A stretch of 64,000 nt of DNA, taken from DAOPXV01 sp964551445 (GTDB lineage Bacteria; Muiribacteriota; UBA9980). Each line of letters opens with the position of its first letter. Positions within the stretch are counted from its first letter, which is position 1. Location of the stretch: positions 186,001 to 250,000 of the forward strand of contig CAZKCG010000001.1 of the NCBI GenBank assembly GCA_964551445.1. The letters run 5' to 3'. A program made the translations under genes and the position numbers. This document shows, one piece after another, positions 1-8,859 of the stretch. The notes beneath the pieces are model-generated. The model was not told where the DNA came from. It made no database searches and saw nothing but the letters and a program-made list of their open reading frames with translations.

Positions 1-72
1 AAAGCCGCCGCGATGCTTCGCGTCAGCCGTATGCACTTCTGGCGGAAAATGAAGGAATATCATCTTATATGA
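1..72 (+). CDS. 3' end of a sigma-54-dependent activator (Fis-type HTH), cut by window edge
   Basis: The first 23 codons are open from base 1 and end at TGA. They encode KAAAMLRVSRMHFWRKMKEY followed by HLI. This has the layout of the recognition helix of a Fis-type DNA-binding domain at the C-terminus of NtrC-family activators. It resembles the end of the next gene (TAKALNTSRVTLWRLMKK), so two related sigma-54 activators probably lie in tandem. Only the helix-turn-helix is visible, so the input domain and cognate pathway are unknown. Family assignment rests on this short match alone. Confidence 0.7.
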   Translation, partial: KAAAMLRVSRMHFWRKMKEYHLI

Positions 73-106
73 TGCTCCGTGATCTGCGGAACTGAAAAAT
101 GTACAT

Positions 107-147
107 GTAACAATGGTTACTAATGTTACATAAGTTACTGATGTTAC
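107..147. repeat. Four 9-bp-spaced direct repeats of GTTAC plus one inverted copy
   Basis: GTTAC occurs at 116, 125, 134 and 143, an exact 9-bp period. An inverted copy (GTAAC) lies at 107-111. The array is in the 253-bp gap between two sigma-54 activator genes, about 180 bp upstream of the second start codon. Evenly phased direct repeats resemble a multi-site protein-binding array. Function is unknown. No convincing -24/-12 or -35/-10 promoter was found in the rest of the gap. Confidence 0.5.
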
Positions 148-325
148 TGGCGTCTTAAGCGCCGCATAAAAGTGCCCTGTTTTATTATCCCGCCTTTATA
201 CATGACTATAAGCAAAGATTTTAAACCGCTCACCAACGGCCGGTATATTTCTTGCTTTTATGATTTTGCCTGAAAAAAATTATGGCGAGTTGATGTTTAT
301 CAAATGAATATCGGGAGGGTTTGTT

Positions 326-3253
326 ATGAACTCGGTCTCTTCAATAAAAAACGATTATCCCAATATTCATAATTTGTTATATTCCATCTACGGCCCTTTT
401 CAAATACCCGTCAAATTGATCACGCCGGACTCAAGGACTGTGTCGGTTTCAGATCCGGATTCCCTCTGCAATTCTTTTTACTGCCGCGCGTCTCACGCTG
501 ACACTTTTAAAAAATGCAGGCAATCAAGATCATTTCTGTTAGACGGTCTCAAATCGGAAGAATTTGCGCAGATCAGCTGTCTGAATGGTTTCAGCGAGAT
601 CGCTTTTCCGGTCAGAACGGGCGGCCGGCTTATCTGCGTGATATCGCTCTGCGGATTCTTATTTGACGATGAATTGGACCGGAGAAACGAAATGTTTTTC
701 AACTCTATGAAGCACGGCTTCGACAGCCGGAAATTTTACGACGCGCTGATGCGTTCGCCCGTTATAAAACGCTCTGATATTGGACCTGTTATTGAAAAAT
801 GCGCTTCCCTTGTAAATAACATAAAAGACGCCCTTGATCAGGGCCCTGTAACTCAAGAACTTTACGGAGCGAGTGAAAAAAAACTGATCGAGGCGGTCGA
901 AAAAAGCCTTTCCATAAAAAATTCCATAACGGGCCTGGAAACAGGCAGTATATCGCCAAAACCGTCCGCGTTAAATAAAGAACAAGGCTCTGCGTTTTTT
1001 GAAAATTCTTTGAAGGAAAGTCTTGAACTATATAGGGCTATATTTGAATATTCCGTTGACGGGATCGCTCTGGCGGATGCGGAAACAGGCATAATAATGG
1101 ATTGCAACCGGAGTTTTTTGAATCTTATGGAATGTGAAGATAAAGGATATGTCGTTGGAAAGCATCAGAAAACCATTCATCCGCAAAAGGAAGGCGCTGA
1201 AAATTTTACCGTTGGTTTTGAAACGGGGCGGAATTTAATAACTGATAAAAAACCAGTAAGACGGCAGATCATAAGCAAAACCGGAATAATAAAGGAAGTC
1301 GAGATCACAGCCGGCGCTTTTATGGTCAACGGAAAAAAATATATTCAGGGGATATTCAGGGATCTTACTGAAGAGATAAAACAAGCCGAAAAAATATTAA
1401 CCGAATCTGAAATGAAACTTAAAAAAATGTTCGCGTCCATCAATGACGCGGTAATCATTTCAGACCTTTCCGGAAACATACTTGAAATTAATGAGTATGC
1501 CTGCAAAAAACTAAAATATGAAAAAGAAGAATTGCTTAAAATGACCGTTCGGGATATTAACGCCAGATATCATCGCCATGAGACCGGCGAAAGGCTTAAA
1601 AGCGTAATTAAATCAGGGAAAACCGTATATGAATCTCATTATATGACCAAGGATGCAAAGATATTTCCCGTTGAAATAAAAGCGAGTTTGACCGAATTTA
1701 ACGGAGCTTCGGCGATGATAGCGATAGTCCGGGATATAAGCGAAAGGGTCAATATAGAGAACGCCCTTCTGGAAAGCGAAAAAAGATACCACGAACTTGT
1801 CGAGATATCCAGCGAAGGCTTCTGGGTGGTCGGAAATAACGGAGACACTATTTATCTGAACCAGCAAATGGTGGATATGGTCGGCTATACGATCGGCGAG
1901 ATCGGCAATAGAAATATCTGTGAATTCGTGCACGAGGATTCCATATCTTCGTTTCAAGATAATTTTTCGAAAATGACGCAGGGAAGTATGAAGCAGCATG
2001 AGGCAATACTCAGACATAAAAACGGGAAAAAGATATTCGTGAAAATTTCAGCATCGTTTCTAACCGACCGCGAGGGAAATACGACCGGAAGATTCGCGCT
2101 TGTAACGGATATCACCGAAAAGGTGGAACTTGAAAAACAGTTCGAACTCGTAAAAAAAGAAATATCTAAAAGTTATACGCTGGGCGATATCGTGGGAAAA
2201 AGCGAATACATAAGATCGATATTCGAAGTTCTTCCCTCGGTCTCTGAATGCGACAGCAATATTTTGATAGAAGGCGCGTCCGGAACGGGTAAGAGCCTTA
2301 TAGCAAGAACCGTCCATAATCTTTCTTCGAGGCGCGACGGTCCCTTCATCGTCATAAACTGCGGAGCGCTCCCTGAAGCGCTTCTTGAATCGGAGCTTTT
2401 TGGATATACCAGGGGAGCTTTTACTGACGCGAAAAAAGATAAACCCGGGAAATTTATGATGGCCGATAACGGAACGATATTTCTGGACGAGATCGGGGAA
2501 TTGCCGCTGCACCTGCAGGTGAAATTATTAAGGGTGATCGAAGAAAAATGCGTCGAGCCGCTCGGTTCGAACAAAACTCTGAAAGTTAATTTCAGGCTGA
2601 TAGCCGCCACCAACAGAAACCTTAAAACGCTCGTTTCGGAAGGCAGATTCAGAGAAGACCTTTATTACAGGCTGCGCGTGGTTTATTTTAATATTCCTCC
2701 GCTTCGTGAGCGCCGCGAAGATCTCGAGCTTCTGGCGGATAATTTTATCGCTCAGCTTAACGCCAGATATAACAAAAATATAAATGAAATTTCCGGGGAA
2801 GTTCATACGATATTGAAATGTCACGATTTTCCGGGCAACGCCCGTGAATTATACAATATGCTCGAATACGCATATATACTTTGCAAGAGCGGCAAAATTA
2901 ATCTGAGCGAACTGCCTGAGGAATATGCCGCGTTCTATAAACAGATAACCGGTAAAAATGATGAATGCGAAACCGGGCGAAAAGAAGTTAAAGGCGATAG
3001 TGAAATAAAACGCCGGGAAGTTAAAGTTGATGATGAAACGGCGCATAAAGATATCAACGATTGCGATGAAACATATAGCGAAGATAACGGCTCCGGCTAT
3101 GAAAAAAAAATTAAGATCAGCGGGATCAGCAGAGAAAGTCTGCTTGAAATTCTGATGAAAAACAAGTTCAACAAGAATAAGACCGCTAAAGCTCTTAATA
3201 CAAGCCGCGTGACACTCTGGCGTCTCATGAAAAAAGTCAACATCGCTGATTGA
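326..3253 (+). CDS. Sigma-54-dependent transcriptional activator: PocR-like sensor, PAS repeats, AAA+, Fis HTH
   Basis: This is a 975-residue one-component regulator. Residues about 10-160 match a PocR-type ligand-binding domain, with conserved cysteines in YCRASH, KKCRQSR and QISCLNG. Two to three PAS domains follow (about 230-590). The AAA+ sigma-54 domain has Walker A GASGTGKS near residue 650, the sigma-contact loop GAFTDA at 697-702 and Walker B GTIFLDE at 716-722. The loop is a variant of the usual GAFTGA. A charged, repetitive Lys/Glu/Asp linker of about 60 residues separates it from a Fis-type HTH at the C-terminus. The start is supported by GGGAGGG seven bases upstream. It should remodel sigma-54 RNA polymerase in response to a small ligand, which is not identifiable here. 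The kinase gene follows immediately. Confidence 0.9.
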   Translation: MNSVSSIKNDYPNIHNLLYSIYGPFQIPVKLITPDSRTVSVSDPDSLCNSFYCRASHADTFKKCRQSRSFLLDGLKSEEFAQISCLNGFSEIAFPVRTGGRLICVISLCGFLFDDELDRRNEMFFNSMKHGFDSRKFYDALMRSPVIKRSDIGPVIEKCASLVNNIKDALDQGPVTQELYGASEKKLIEAVEKSLSIKNSITGLETGSISPKPSALNKEQGSAFFENSLKESLELYRAIFEYSVDGIALADAETGIIMDCNRSFLNLMECEDKGYVVGKHQKTIHPQKEGAENFTVGFETGRNLITDKKPVRRQIISKTGIIKEVEITAGAFMVNGKKYIQGIFRDLTEEIKQAEKILTESEMKLKKMFASINDAVIISDLSGNILEINEYACKKLKYEKEELLKMTVRDINARYHRHETGERLKSVIKSGKTVYESHYMTKDAKIFPVEIKASLTEFNGASAMIAIVRDISERVNIENALLESEKRYHELVEISSEGFWVVGNNGDTIYLNQQMVDMVGYTIGEIGNRNICEFVHEDSISSFQDNFSKMTQGSMKQHEAILRHKNGKKIFVKISASFLTDREGNTTGRFALVTDITEKVELEKQFELVKKEISKSYTLGDIVGKSEYIRSIFEVLPSVSECDSNILIEGASGTGKSLIARTVHNLSSRRDGPFIVINCGALPEALLESELFGYTRGAFTDAKKDKPGKFMMADNGTIFLDEIGELPLHLQVKLLRVIEEKCVEPLGSNKTLKVNFRLIAATNRNLKTLVSEGRFREDLYYRLRVVYFNIPPLRERREDLELLADNFIAQLNARYNKNINEISGEVHTILKCHDFPGNARELYNMLEYAYILCKSGKINLSELPEEYAAFYKQITGKNDECETGRKEVKGDSEIKRREVKVDDETAHKDINDCDETYSEDNGSGYEKKIKISGISRESLLEILMKNKFNKNKTAKALNTSRVTLWRLMKKVNIAD

Positions 3254-3318
3254 TTCCAGCCTTCTTTTCCGACGACGCAAAGTTCGGACTGGCAGAAGTT
3301 TACAAAGGATTTAAGTCA

Positions 3319-4788
3319 ATGAGCACGTACGGGCAAAAAACCATACTTATCGTTGAAAAGGATGCTTTTACTGCTGATGCCGCGTCCGGATTCATACAAA
3401 GATCCGGCTTCAATGCGCTCACCGTGAATACATGCGAGGCCGCTTTTGAAATTGCCTTAACTGATGAAAAGATAGATCTCATTCTCATGGACATTGATAC
3501 CGGCAGCGGTATCGGCGGCATCGAAGCCGCTCAAAAAATACTTGCGGTAAGGTCCGTTCCGGTCGTATTTCGCGCCTCGCAACCGCAACCGCAAATATTG
3601 GAAAAATTACGCGGCGTCACGCACTACGGTTATATAATGAAAGATTCCGGCGATCTGATCCTGCGTTCGTCCATCGATATGGCGCTTGATCTGTTTGGAG
3701 CGCGCGCGAAACTTGAGGATGAGCTTTTGGAGCGCGTGAAGACGGAAGAATCATTCAAACTTACCGAAGCGCGGTACGGATCCATTATTGAGGATCAGAA
3801 CGAGCTGATATGCCGATACCTGCCGGACGGCAGACTTTCTTTCGTTAACGGAGCGTATGCGCGCTATTACAAAAAAGATCATGCCGATCTCATTAATAAA
3901 AATTTTATTCCATGCATCCCCGAACCCGATCTGTCAAGGGTTCTCAAAAAAGTAGCGGAGATCACAAAGGATTCTCCGGCCGTCGCTTATATTCATCGCA
4001 TTATCATAGGCCCTTCCAGAGAAACCAGATGGCAGAGTTGGACGCAGCACGGGATCTTTTCTCCCGACGGGCGTCTTTTGGAATATCAGGCCGTAGGGTT
4101 TGATATCACTGAAAGTAAGTTCGCCGAGGATAAAATTAAAACGCTTCTCGCGGAAAAAGAGCTTATGCTCAAAGAGGTTCACCATCGCATTAAAAACAAT
4201 ATGAATACGATCGCGGGCCTGCTTCTGCTTCAATCTTACACTTTAAAGGAGCCGGCGGCCGTCGCGGCGCTTCAGGACGCCAGAAACCGCGTGATAAGCA
4301 TGATGGTGCTCTATGATAAACTTTATTGCTCCGTTGATTTTCATCGGATATCCATCAGGGAATATATCGCGCCGCTTGTCGACGAGGTCGTCGGCAATTT
4401 TCCTAATAAGGCGATAGTGAAGATCGAAAAATACATCGACGATTTTATGCTTGACGCGAAAAAATCTTCGTCGCTTGGAATTATTATTAACGAGGTGCTT
4501 ACCAATATTATGAAATACGCTTTCACCGGCCGCGATAACGGAAAAATAACGGTATCCGCCAGGGCCGTCGATGGGCTGGCGACGATCGTGATCGAGGATG
4601 ACGGGAACGGGATCCCTGAATCGGTCGATGTAGCCGCTTCACGCGGATTCGGGCTTCAGCTCGTCGACATGCTCGCGAAGCAGCTTAGAGGCACTATCAA
4701 GATCGAACGCGTATCGGGCACCAGGTTCGTTCTGGAATTCGCTACGGAAGGCGTTTCTAAACCCGGCGCCGGCTGCGGCCCTCGATAA
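3319..4788 (+). CDS. Hybrid sensor histidine kinase: receiver-like domain, PAS, HisKA_2, HATPase
   Basis: The protein has 489 residues. An N-terminal receiver-like domain (about 8-125) carries the phospho-acceptor motif LMDID and the conserved Lys in YIMKDS. One residue of the usual acidic pair is replaced (VEKD). A PAS domain follows (about 155-275). The kinase core has a HisKA_2 H-box, VHHRIKNNM, with the candidate His at 288/289, and a HATPase domain with DDGNGIP and GFGLQLV. This class (COG3920) usually phosphorylates stand-alone receivers. The ATG at 3319 has AAAGGAT ten bases upstream and is preferred over an upstream TTG that overlaps the previous stop codon. It is probably co-transcribed with the sigma-54 activator, but no partner is identified. 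Confidence 0.88.
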   Translation: MSTYGQKTILIVEKDAFTADAASGFIQRSGFNALTVNTCEAAFEIALTDEKIDLILMDIDTGSGIGGIEAAQKILAVRSVPVVFRASQPQPQILEKLRGVTHYGYIMKDSGDLILRSSIDMALDLFGARAKLEDELLERVKTEESFKLTEARYGSIIEDQNELICRYLPDGRLSFVNGAYARYYKKDHADLINKNFIPCIPEPDLSRVLKKVAEITKDSPAVAYIHRIIIGPSRETRWQSWTQHGIFSPDGRLLEYQAVGFDITESKFAEDKIKTLLAEKELMLKEVHHRIKNNMNTIAGLLLLQSYTLKEPAAVAALQDARNRVISMMVLYDKLYCSVDFHRISIREYIAPLVDEVVGNFPNKAIVKIEKYIDDFMLDAKKSSSLGIIINEVLTNIMKYAFTGRDNGKITVSARAVDGLATIVIEDDGNGIPESVDVAASRGFGLQLVDMLAKQLRGTIKIERVSGTRFVLEFATEGVSKPGAGCGPR

Positions 4789-4880
4789 AAATTGCGATCG
4801 TTTTTAAACTGCCGGCAAGGCTTTTAACGGACGATTCGCATCGCGCTTGATTATCAGGATCATTGCCGTTTTTTAAAAAA

Positions 4881-5831
4881 TTAATTTCTTATCACCAGAT
4901 AAGCCAGATAAGCTATGAATCCTATTAAAAGCGGCAGCGATTTAAGCCTTCCGAAAGCGTAGCGCCGCCCGGTGAAAAGCGCGGCCATGACGTATAACGA
5001 TGATATCAAAAGCACCGCGATATCGGTGTTGAAAGCAATGTCGTATTTAACCTCGTCTATCGTAGAGCAGATGCCGAGAATAAAAAAGATGTTGAAAATG
5101 TTAGAGCCGATTATATTTCCGGTCGAGATGTCATACTGTTTTTTATAGGCGGCCATGCCGGATGTGACGAGCTCGGGGAGCGAAGTGCCTACGGATATTA
5201 TCGTAAGGGCTATAAGTTTTTCGGAGAGGCCGAAATTTCTGGCGATAGCGACCGCCGCGTCCACCGTCAGTTTTCCCCCGCCGAGAAGCGCCGCCATCGA
5301 AAGGATCATTACCGCGATAACGGCTGCGATATTTCGGGAATGGTCTTCGGCCTCCGGTGGTTCCGCATTACCGGAAGATCTGACCGAATAGATCAGAAAC
5401 GCCGAGAAGAAAAGCAGAAGAACAAGCCCTTCGGGCCTGGATAAAATGTTCTCGTCTGAATTGAAGATCCACTTATCGTTAACCGCCATAAATAAAAAAG
5501 CCGCTGCGAATATGGATATGGGCAGTTCCGAAAGAACGCTCTTCTCGCCGAATCTGATCTGCGATATCATTCCGCTGATGCCCAGTATCAGAAGCGTGTT
5601 GGCTATATTGCTGCCGATGATGTTTCCGAGCACGATGTCGTATTTTTTTTCCATCGTCGCGAAAATATTGACCGTTAATTCGGGAAGCGATGTGCCCATT
5701 GCGACTATTGTCAAAGCAACGAGCATCTTCGGTATTTTAAGCCGGCCGGCGAGTTTGGAGGCGCTTTCGATAAGATGATCTCCGCCTTTGACCAGAAGGA
5801 AAAGGCCCGCGAAAAGAATTAAAATATCCAT
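4881..5831 (-). CDS. Calcium/sodium antiporter, CaCA family (YrbG-like)
   Basis: This 316-residue inner-membrane protein consists of two homologous halves of about five transmembrane helices each. Both halves carry the diagnostic alpha-repeat motifs: GTSLPEL followed by GNIIGSNI near residues 47-80, and the same pair again near 215-245. These conserved acidic and polar residues form the cation-binding site in the Ca2+:cation antiporter family. The length is normal for bacterial members. It starts 12 bp after the stop of the upstream YD-repeat gene with only a weak ribosome site, so translational coupling is likely. The exchanged ion cannot be told from sequence. The family call is firm. Confidence 0.93.
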   Translation of the reverse strand: MDILILFAGLFLLVKGGDHLIESASKLAGRLKIPKMLVALTIVAMGTSLPELTVNIFATMEKKYDIVLGNIIGSNIANTLLILGISGMISQIRFGEKSVLSELPISIFAAAFLFMAVNDKWIFNSDENILSRPEGLVLLLFFSAFLIYSVRSSGNAEPPEAEDHSRNIAAVIAVMILSMAALLGGGKLTVDAAVAIARNFGLSEKLIALTIISVGTSLPELVTSGMAAYKKQYDISTGNIIGSNIFNIFFILGICSTIDEVKYDIAFNTDIAVLLISSLYVMAALFTGRRYAFGRLKSLPLLIGFIAYLAYLVIRN

Positions 5832-5843
5832 TATATCATCACA

Positions 5844-6965
5844 TCATTTGAAAAAATCGTACGAATATTTGAACAGATATTTATTTCCCGGGTGCATCTT
5901 CGCCGGTTCGATCTCCGCTTCGCTTAAAAGGCCTGTTTTTTCATCATATGAAAAATGTATCAGTGAATCGGGTTTCGGATCTTCCCTTTTGAGCCAGTTG
6001 TAATAAACTATGTCGGTGACCCGGTTTGAATCGTCATATTTAAAGTTGTTTTCAAGTTTCGCGTCTTCCCTGCCGACGGCCAGAAGATACGCGGGGCATT
6101 TCACTAATACGCAGTTCTCGCGGCTGTCGTATATGTAGTCGTAGTACATTTCGAGTTCGTTTTTCCAGCCGTTAAACCATTTGACGCCGGATAGTCTGCC
6201 CTTTTCATTATAAGAATATTCGAATATATAATAAGGATTTTTTTCGTCTTTTTCATAGCAGTTCAATTTAACGAGCCTGCCGGAAGCGTCATAGAGATAT
6301 TCGAAACGGGCGTTTGATCTATTGGTTGGAGCGCCGGGATAACCGTCGCGTCTTGAAATTTCAAGCTCGGACCCCGTCAATATTCCTTTAGCGGAATATG
6401 TATGAGTTACCGTCTTTCCGGTCATAAGATCGTGCGTTCTCGGTATTTTGTCCGGGCCCGTTCCGGAGCCGTCGTGCCCGAAAGCATTATCGAAGACCTC
6501 GGCCGTTTCGTGCGTCAATCTTCCGGCCGCGTCGAACGAATTGATATTTTGAAGGCCTATCTCTCCGCTTTCGTCGAGCATGACCGCCTTAACCAGATTT
6601 TGCGAACGGTCGTAGTCGCATATGACGGTTTTGTTTTTATAAAACATATCAAAAAAAGAGTACCATGATCCGCCGTCCTTTTTTTCCATGAAGATCTTCA
6701 ACTGTTTGACGTCCTTGCGCGGACTTTTCAGGCCGAGACCGTTCGTCGCAAGAAATTGCGAGCGCGGAACTTCCACGGAACCTCCCGGCCTCATATAACG
6801 GATAGTGGTAAAATTGAAGTACAGATCGAACGGGTCCGAAGTTTCAGGCAGCAGGTCCATCTTGACGAATCCGGCGCCGGGCCCCGCCAGAACAGGTGCC
6901 GGCGAATAAATATTTATGAAGAAAAAGTTAACCGCAAGGCATACTATAAAAAATAATCTTAAAAT
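5844..6965 (-). CDS. Secreted YD-repeat (RHS-like) protein, probable AUU start
   Basis: About 373 residues. The body contains several degenerate YD/RHS repeats (FDAAGRL, YDASGRL, YNEKGRL, YDDSNRV, YDEKTGL), which normally build a beta-strand shell. The first ATG (6860) would leave no export signal. The frame stays open upstream and encodes a good Sec signal (LRLFFIVCLAVNFFF, ending PVLA before GPGAG). The only plausible start with a ribosome site is ATT at 6965, six bases after GGGGAG. There is no toxin or C-terminal effector domain, unlike classical RHS proteins, so this is a short secreted or periplasmic version. Function is unknown. The antiporter gene follows closely. Confidence 0.7.
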   Translation of the reverse strand: MLRLFFIVCLAVNFFFINIYSPAPVLAGPGAGFVKMDLLPETSDPFDLYFNFTTIRYMRPGGSVEVPRSQFLATNGLGLKSPRKDVKQLKIFMEKKDGGSWYSFFDMFYKNKTVICDYDRSQNLVKAVMLDESGEIGLQNINSFDAAGRLTHETAEVFDNAFGHDGSGTGPDKIPRTHDLMTGKTVTHTYSAKGILTGSELEISRRDGYPGAPTNRSNARFEYLYDASGRLVKLNCYEKDEKNPYYIFEYSYNEKGRLSGVKWFNGWKNELEMYYDYIYDSRENCVLVKCPAYLLAVGREDAKLENNFKYDDSNRVTDIVYYNWLKREDPKPDSLIHFSYDEKTGLLSEAEIEPAKMHPGNKYLFKYSYDFFK

Positions 6966-6989
6966 ATAGATCTCCCCTTTTTATTTATT

Positions 6990-7215
6990 TGGTTCCTTCT
7001 TATTTGGTGTGGGTAATTTTTTTAGTGAAGAGTGGAGAACGTATAGTGAAGAGTTGTGGTTTCGCTCGCTTCGCGAGCCTTTACAAATAAAATAATGCTT
7101 GAAAGACGGAATAGACCGTCTTAATTGTAAAAAAAATCTTTAGCTCTAAACTCTCCACTCTGAACTCTCAACTTAAAATGAACCAATTTTACCCACACAA
7201 TTTAAGTAAGAGCCA
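6990..7215. repeat. Hairpin-rich MITE-like element, copy A
   Basis: The element is bounded by imperfect terminal inverted repeats. One end reads GGTTCCTTCTTATTTGGTGT and continues GGGTAA. The other, read inward on the minus strand, is TGGCTCTTACTTAAATTGTG and continues TGGGTAA. Subterminal inverted segments share AGAGTGGAGA. Two internal hairpins are visible, GCTCGC-TTC-GCGAGC and AAGACGG-AATAGA-CCGTCTT. There is no coding capacity. The TGGCTC end lies 4 bp beyond the stop codon of the AlkD-like gene. Related copies are at 18768-18963 and 33152-33343. Confidence 0.75.
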
Positions 7216-7219
7216 TTTT

Positions 7220-7930
7220 TTATATAAGCCCCTTCAAAAGCTTCTGCCTGAGGCCTTCTTCGAATTTCTCGATCGCGTATCTGAGCATCGTCCGCGGCAT
7301 TTTCGCGTAATGTTTTTCCAGAAAGGCGTATTCGGCGCCGAAATCGCGGTTGCCCACCTCGCGCAGCATCCAGCCTGAGGCCTTATGTATGAGGTCGTGC
7401 TTATGATCGATGAGCATTTCGGCTAACTTTAACGCGTCTGAGAATTGCCGGTTCTTTATGAAATTAAAGGACGCTATCATGGCGATCCGCTGTTCCCACA
7501 GATCTTTTGACCGCGCGAGATCGTAGAGTATTTTCTTCGGCCGCTCCAGAAGATACGCGCCAAGAATTCTGTCGGCGGATGCGTCAACGAGGTCCCAGTT
7601 ATTCACGCACGAGGTGTTTTTCAGATACATTTTCGCGATCGCCGTTCTTTCTTTTTCTCCGGCTTTCTCGAATTTATAGACCATGATGAAAAGGGCCGTC
7701 AGCCGGTATTCGTGAATCGGTTCATTCAGAAGTGTTTCGACGGAACTTAATTCTATTTCACGGAAGAATTTTTTCGCGGTCTTTCGCTGATTAGGGACGG
7801 TGACGCCGATGAATTTATCGCCCTCGCCGTAGCCGCCCTTGAAGGCTTTAAAGAATTTTTCAAGCTCGCCGGACCGTTTACGGTCATCGTAAGAAGCCAG
7901 TTCTTTTTTGATCGATCCGATTATGTCCAT
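7220..7930 (-). CDS. AlkD-like DNA alkylation repair protein (DNA glycosylase, HEAT-like)
   Basis: This 236-residue all-helical protein of the DNA_alkylation family has the usual length. Characteristic segments are NNWDLVD (near residue 115), LWEQRIAMIA (near 145) and KASGWMLREVG (near 184). In characterised AlkD these regions line the concave DNA-binding face and supply the catalytic Asp and Trp/Arg residues. The family excises bulky or cationic N3- and N7-alkylpurines without base flipping. Its start lies 11 bp after the stop of the creatininase-family gene and has an AGGATTG ribosome site, so the two form a small operon. No ada or alkB neighbour is present. The family call is strong, but the substrate is not proven. 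Confidence 0.88.
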   Translation of the reverse strand: MDIIGSIKKELASYDDRKRSGELEKFFKAFKGGYGEGDKFIGVTVPNQRKTAKKFFREIELSSVETLLNEPIHEYRLTALFIMVYKFEKAGEKERTAIAKMYLKNTSCVNNWDLVDASADRILGAYLLERPKKILYDLARSKDLWEQRIAMIASFNFIKNRQFSDALKLAEMLIDHKHDLIHKASGWMLREVGNRDFGAEYAFLEKHYAKMPRTMLRYAIEKFEEGLRQKLLKGLI

Positions 7931-7941
7931 TTTTCAATCCT

Positions 7942-8823
7942 TTATAAAACGGTAAGTATCGCCTTTATATGAAGCGGTATAGTGGTTTCGGGTTTCTGGC
8001 CGCGCGATATATTCTGGCAAACCTTTAAAAGATGATTGCGCAGCATTTTAAAGATCGATTCGCCGAAATAGACCGAGGCTTTCGAAGGCGTGCCGATATA
8101 GCCGTCGGGCGATCTCATGTTCTTATAGGTGAAGTTCATCTTTAAAAATTCGGCGGTCGGGTTTATCACGAAGGGTTTTAAATGAGGCAGTTTTTCGGAT
8201 TTGACGGCGCGCGGAAGAAGGTAGAGCATGAGCGATGTTTCCTTGACGTCCGCGTGTATCTCGCTTTTAAAATCGATGTGTTCATACATTTTAAAGAGTT
8301 CGTCCTCTTTCCTGTCCGAGAATTTTTTGAGTTTTATGAGATCGGTTATCGCCTTGTTGTATTCGCCGGAATAATAGTATGCCGAAACAGGCTCTATTAT
8401 GTTGATCCCGGGGAATTTCGATTCGCACGCGGATATCGCGTTCATGACGGATTTTATGAATTTGAGGTCGAAATGGTGTGACGCCAGAAGGATGTTTTTA
8501 AAGCCCGCGCCCGCGAACTGTATGAGCAGTTCGCCCAGGCCGTCAGAAAAAGTTTTCGGCGATAAATGAGGCACCGAGCCTATTCCTTCGGAGATGGGCG
8601 CCGTGGCGAAGGGGATGACGGGGCCTTCAAGGAATATGAGTTCATTTTTTTCGACCTTGTTGGATTCGCATACGCTTTCACAAAGATAGCGCGCGATCAT
8701 CACGCCCGTCGAGACCGGCAGATGATTCCCGTGCTGCTCGTAAGGCCCTACGGGAAGGCAAAGCCAGGTTTTATCGAAATCTATGGCCGTGATGTCGTCA
8801 TAACTTAAATAATCGAACTTCAA
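7942..8823 (-). CDS. Creatininase-family metal-dependent amidohydrolase
   Basis: About 293 residues. The N-terminal motif LPVGPYEQHGNHLPVSTG contains the metal-binding Glu and His of the creatininase/MftE/FAPy-deformylase family. Later motifs NILLASHHFDLKF and SEIHADVKETSLMLYLLP supply further metal ligands. The best start is TTG at 8823, preceded by GGTGGA, giving MKFDYLSYDD. An apparent upstream start at 8889 is actually the TTGACA box of the promoter and cannot be the initiator. The family includes creatinine amidohydrolase, riboflavin-pathway deformylases and peptide-cofactor proteases. Context (a DNA repair gene) does not choose between them. Confidence 0.85.
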   Translation of the reverse strand: MKFDYLSYDDITAIDFDKTWLCLPVGPYEQHGNHLPVSTGVMIARYLCESVCESNKVEKNELIFLEGPVIPFATAPISEGIGSVPHLSPKTFSDGLGELLIQFAGAGFKNILLASHHFDLKFIKSVMNAISACESKFPGINIIEPVSAYYYSGEYNKAITDLIKLKKFSDRKEDELFKMYEHIDFKSEIHADVKETSLMLYLLPRAVKSEKLPHLKPFVINPTAEFLKMNFTYKNMRSPDGYIGTPSKASVYFGESIFKMLRNHLLKVCQNISRGQKPETTIPLHIKAILTVL

Positions 8824-8859
8824 AAAAATTCCACCAGCCCGCGTTTTTAATTTTGTGAC

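Noticed and set aside
107..147. CRISPR-like array
   Set aside because: Repeat units are 5-9 bp without spacers of CRISPR size, and no cas genes are present.
3250..3318. Upstream TTG start for the hybrid kinase
   Set aside because: It overlaps the previous stop codon, lacks a ribosome site, and adds residues outside the receiver domain; ATG 3319 has a good site.
6990..7215. Insertion sequence with transposase
   Set aside because: The element is about 226 bp with no coding capacity, so at most a non-autonomous element.
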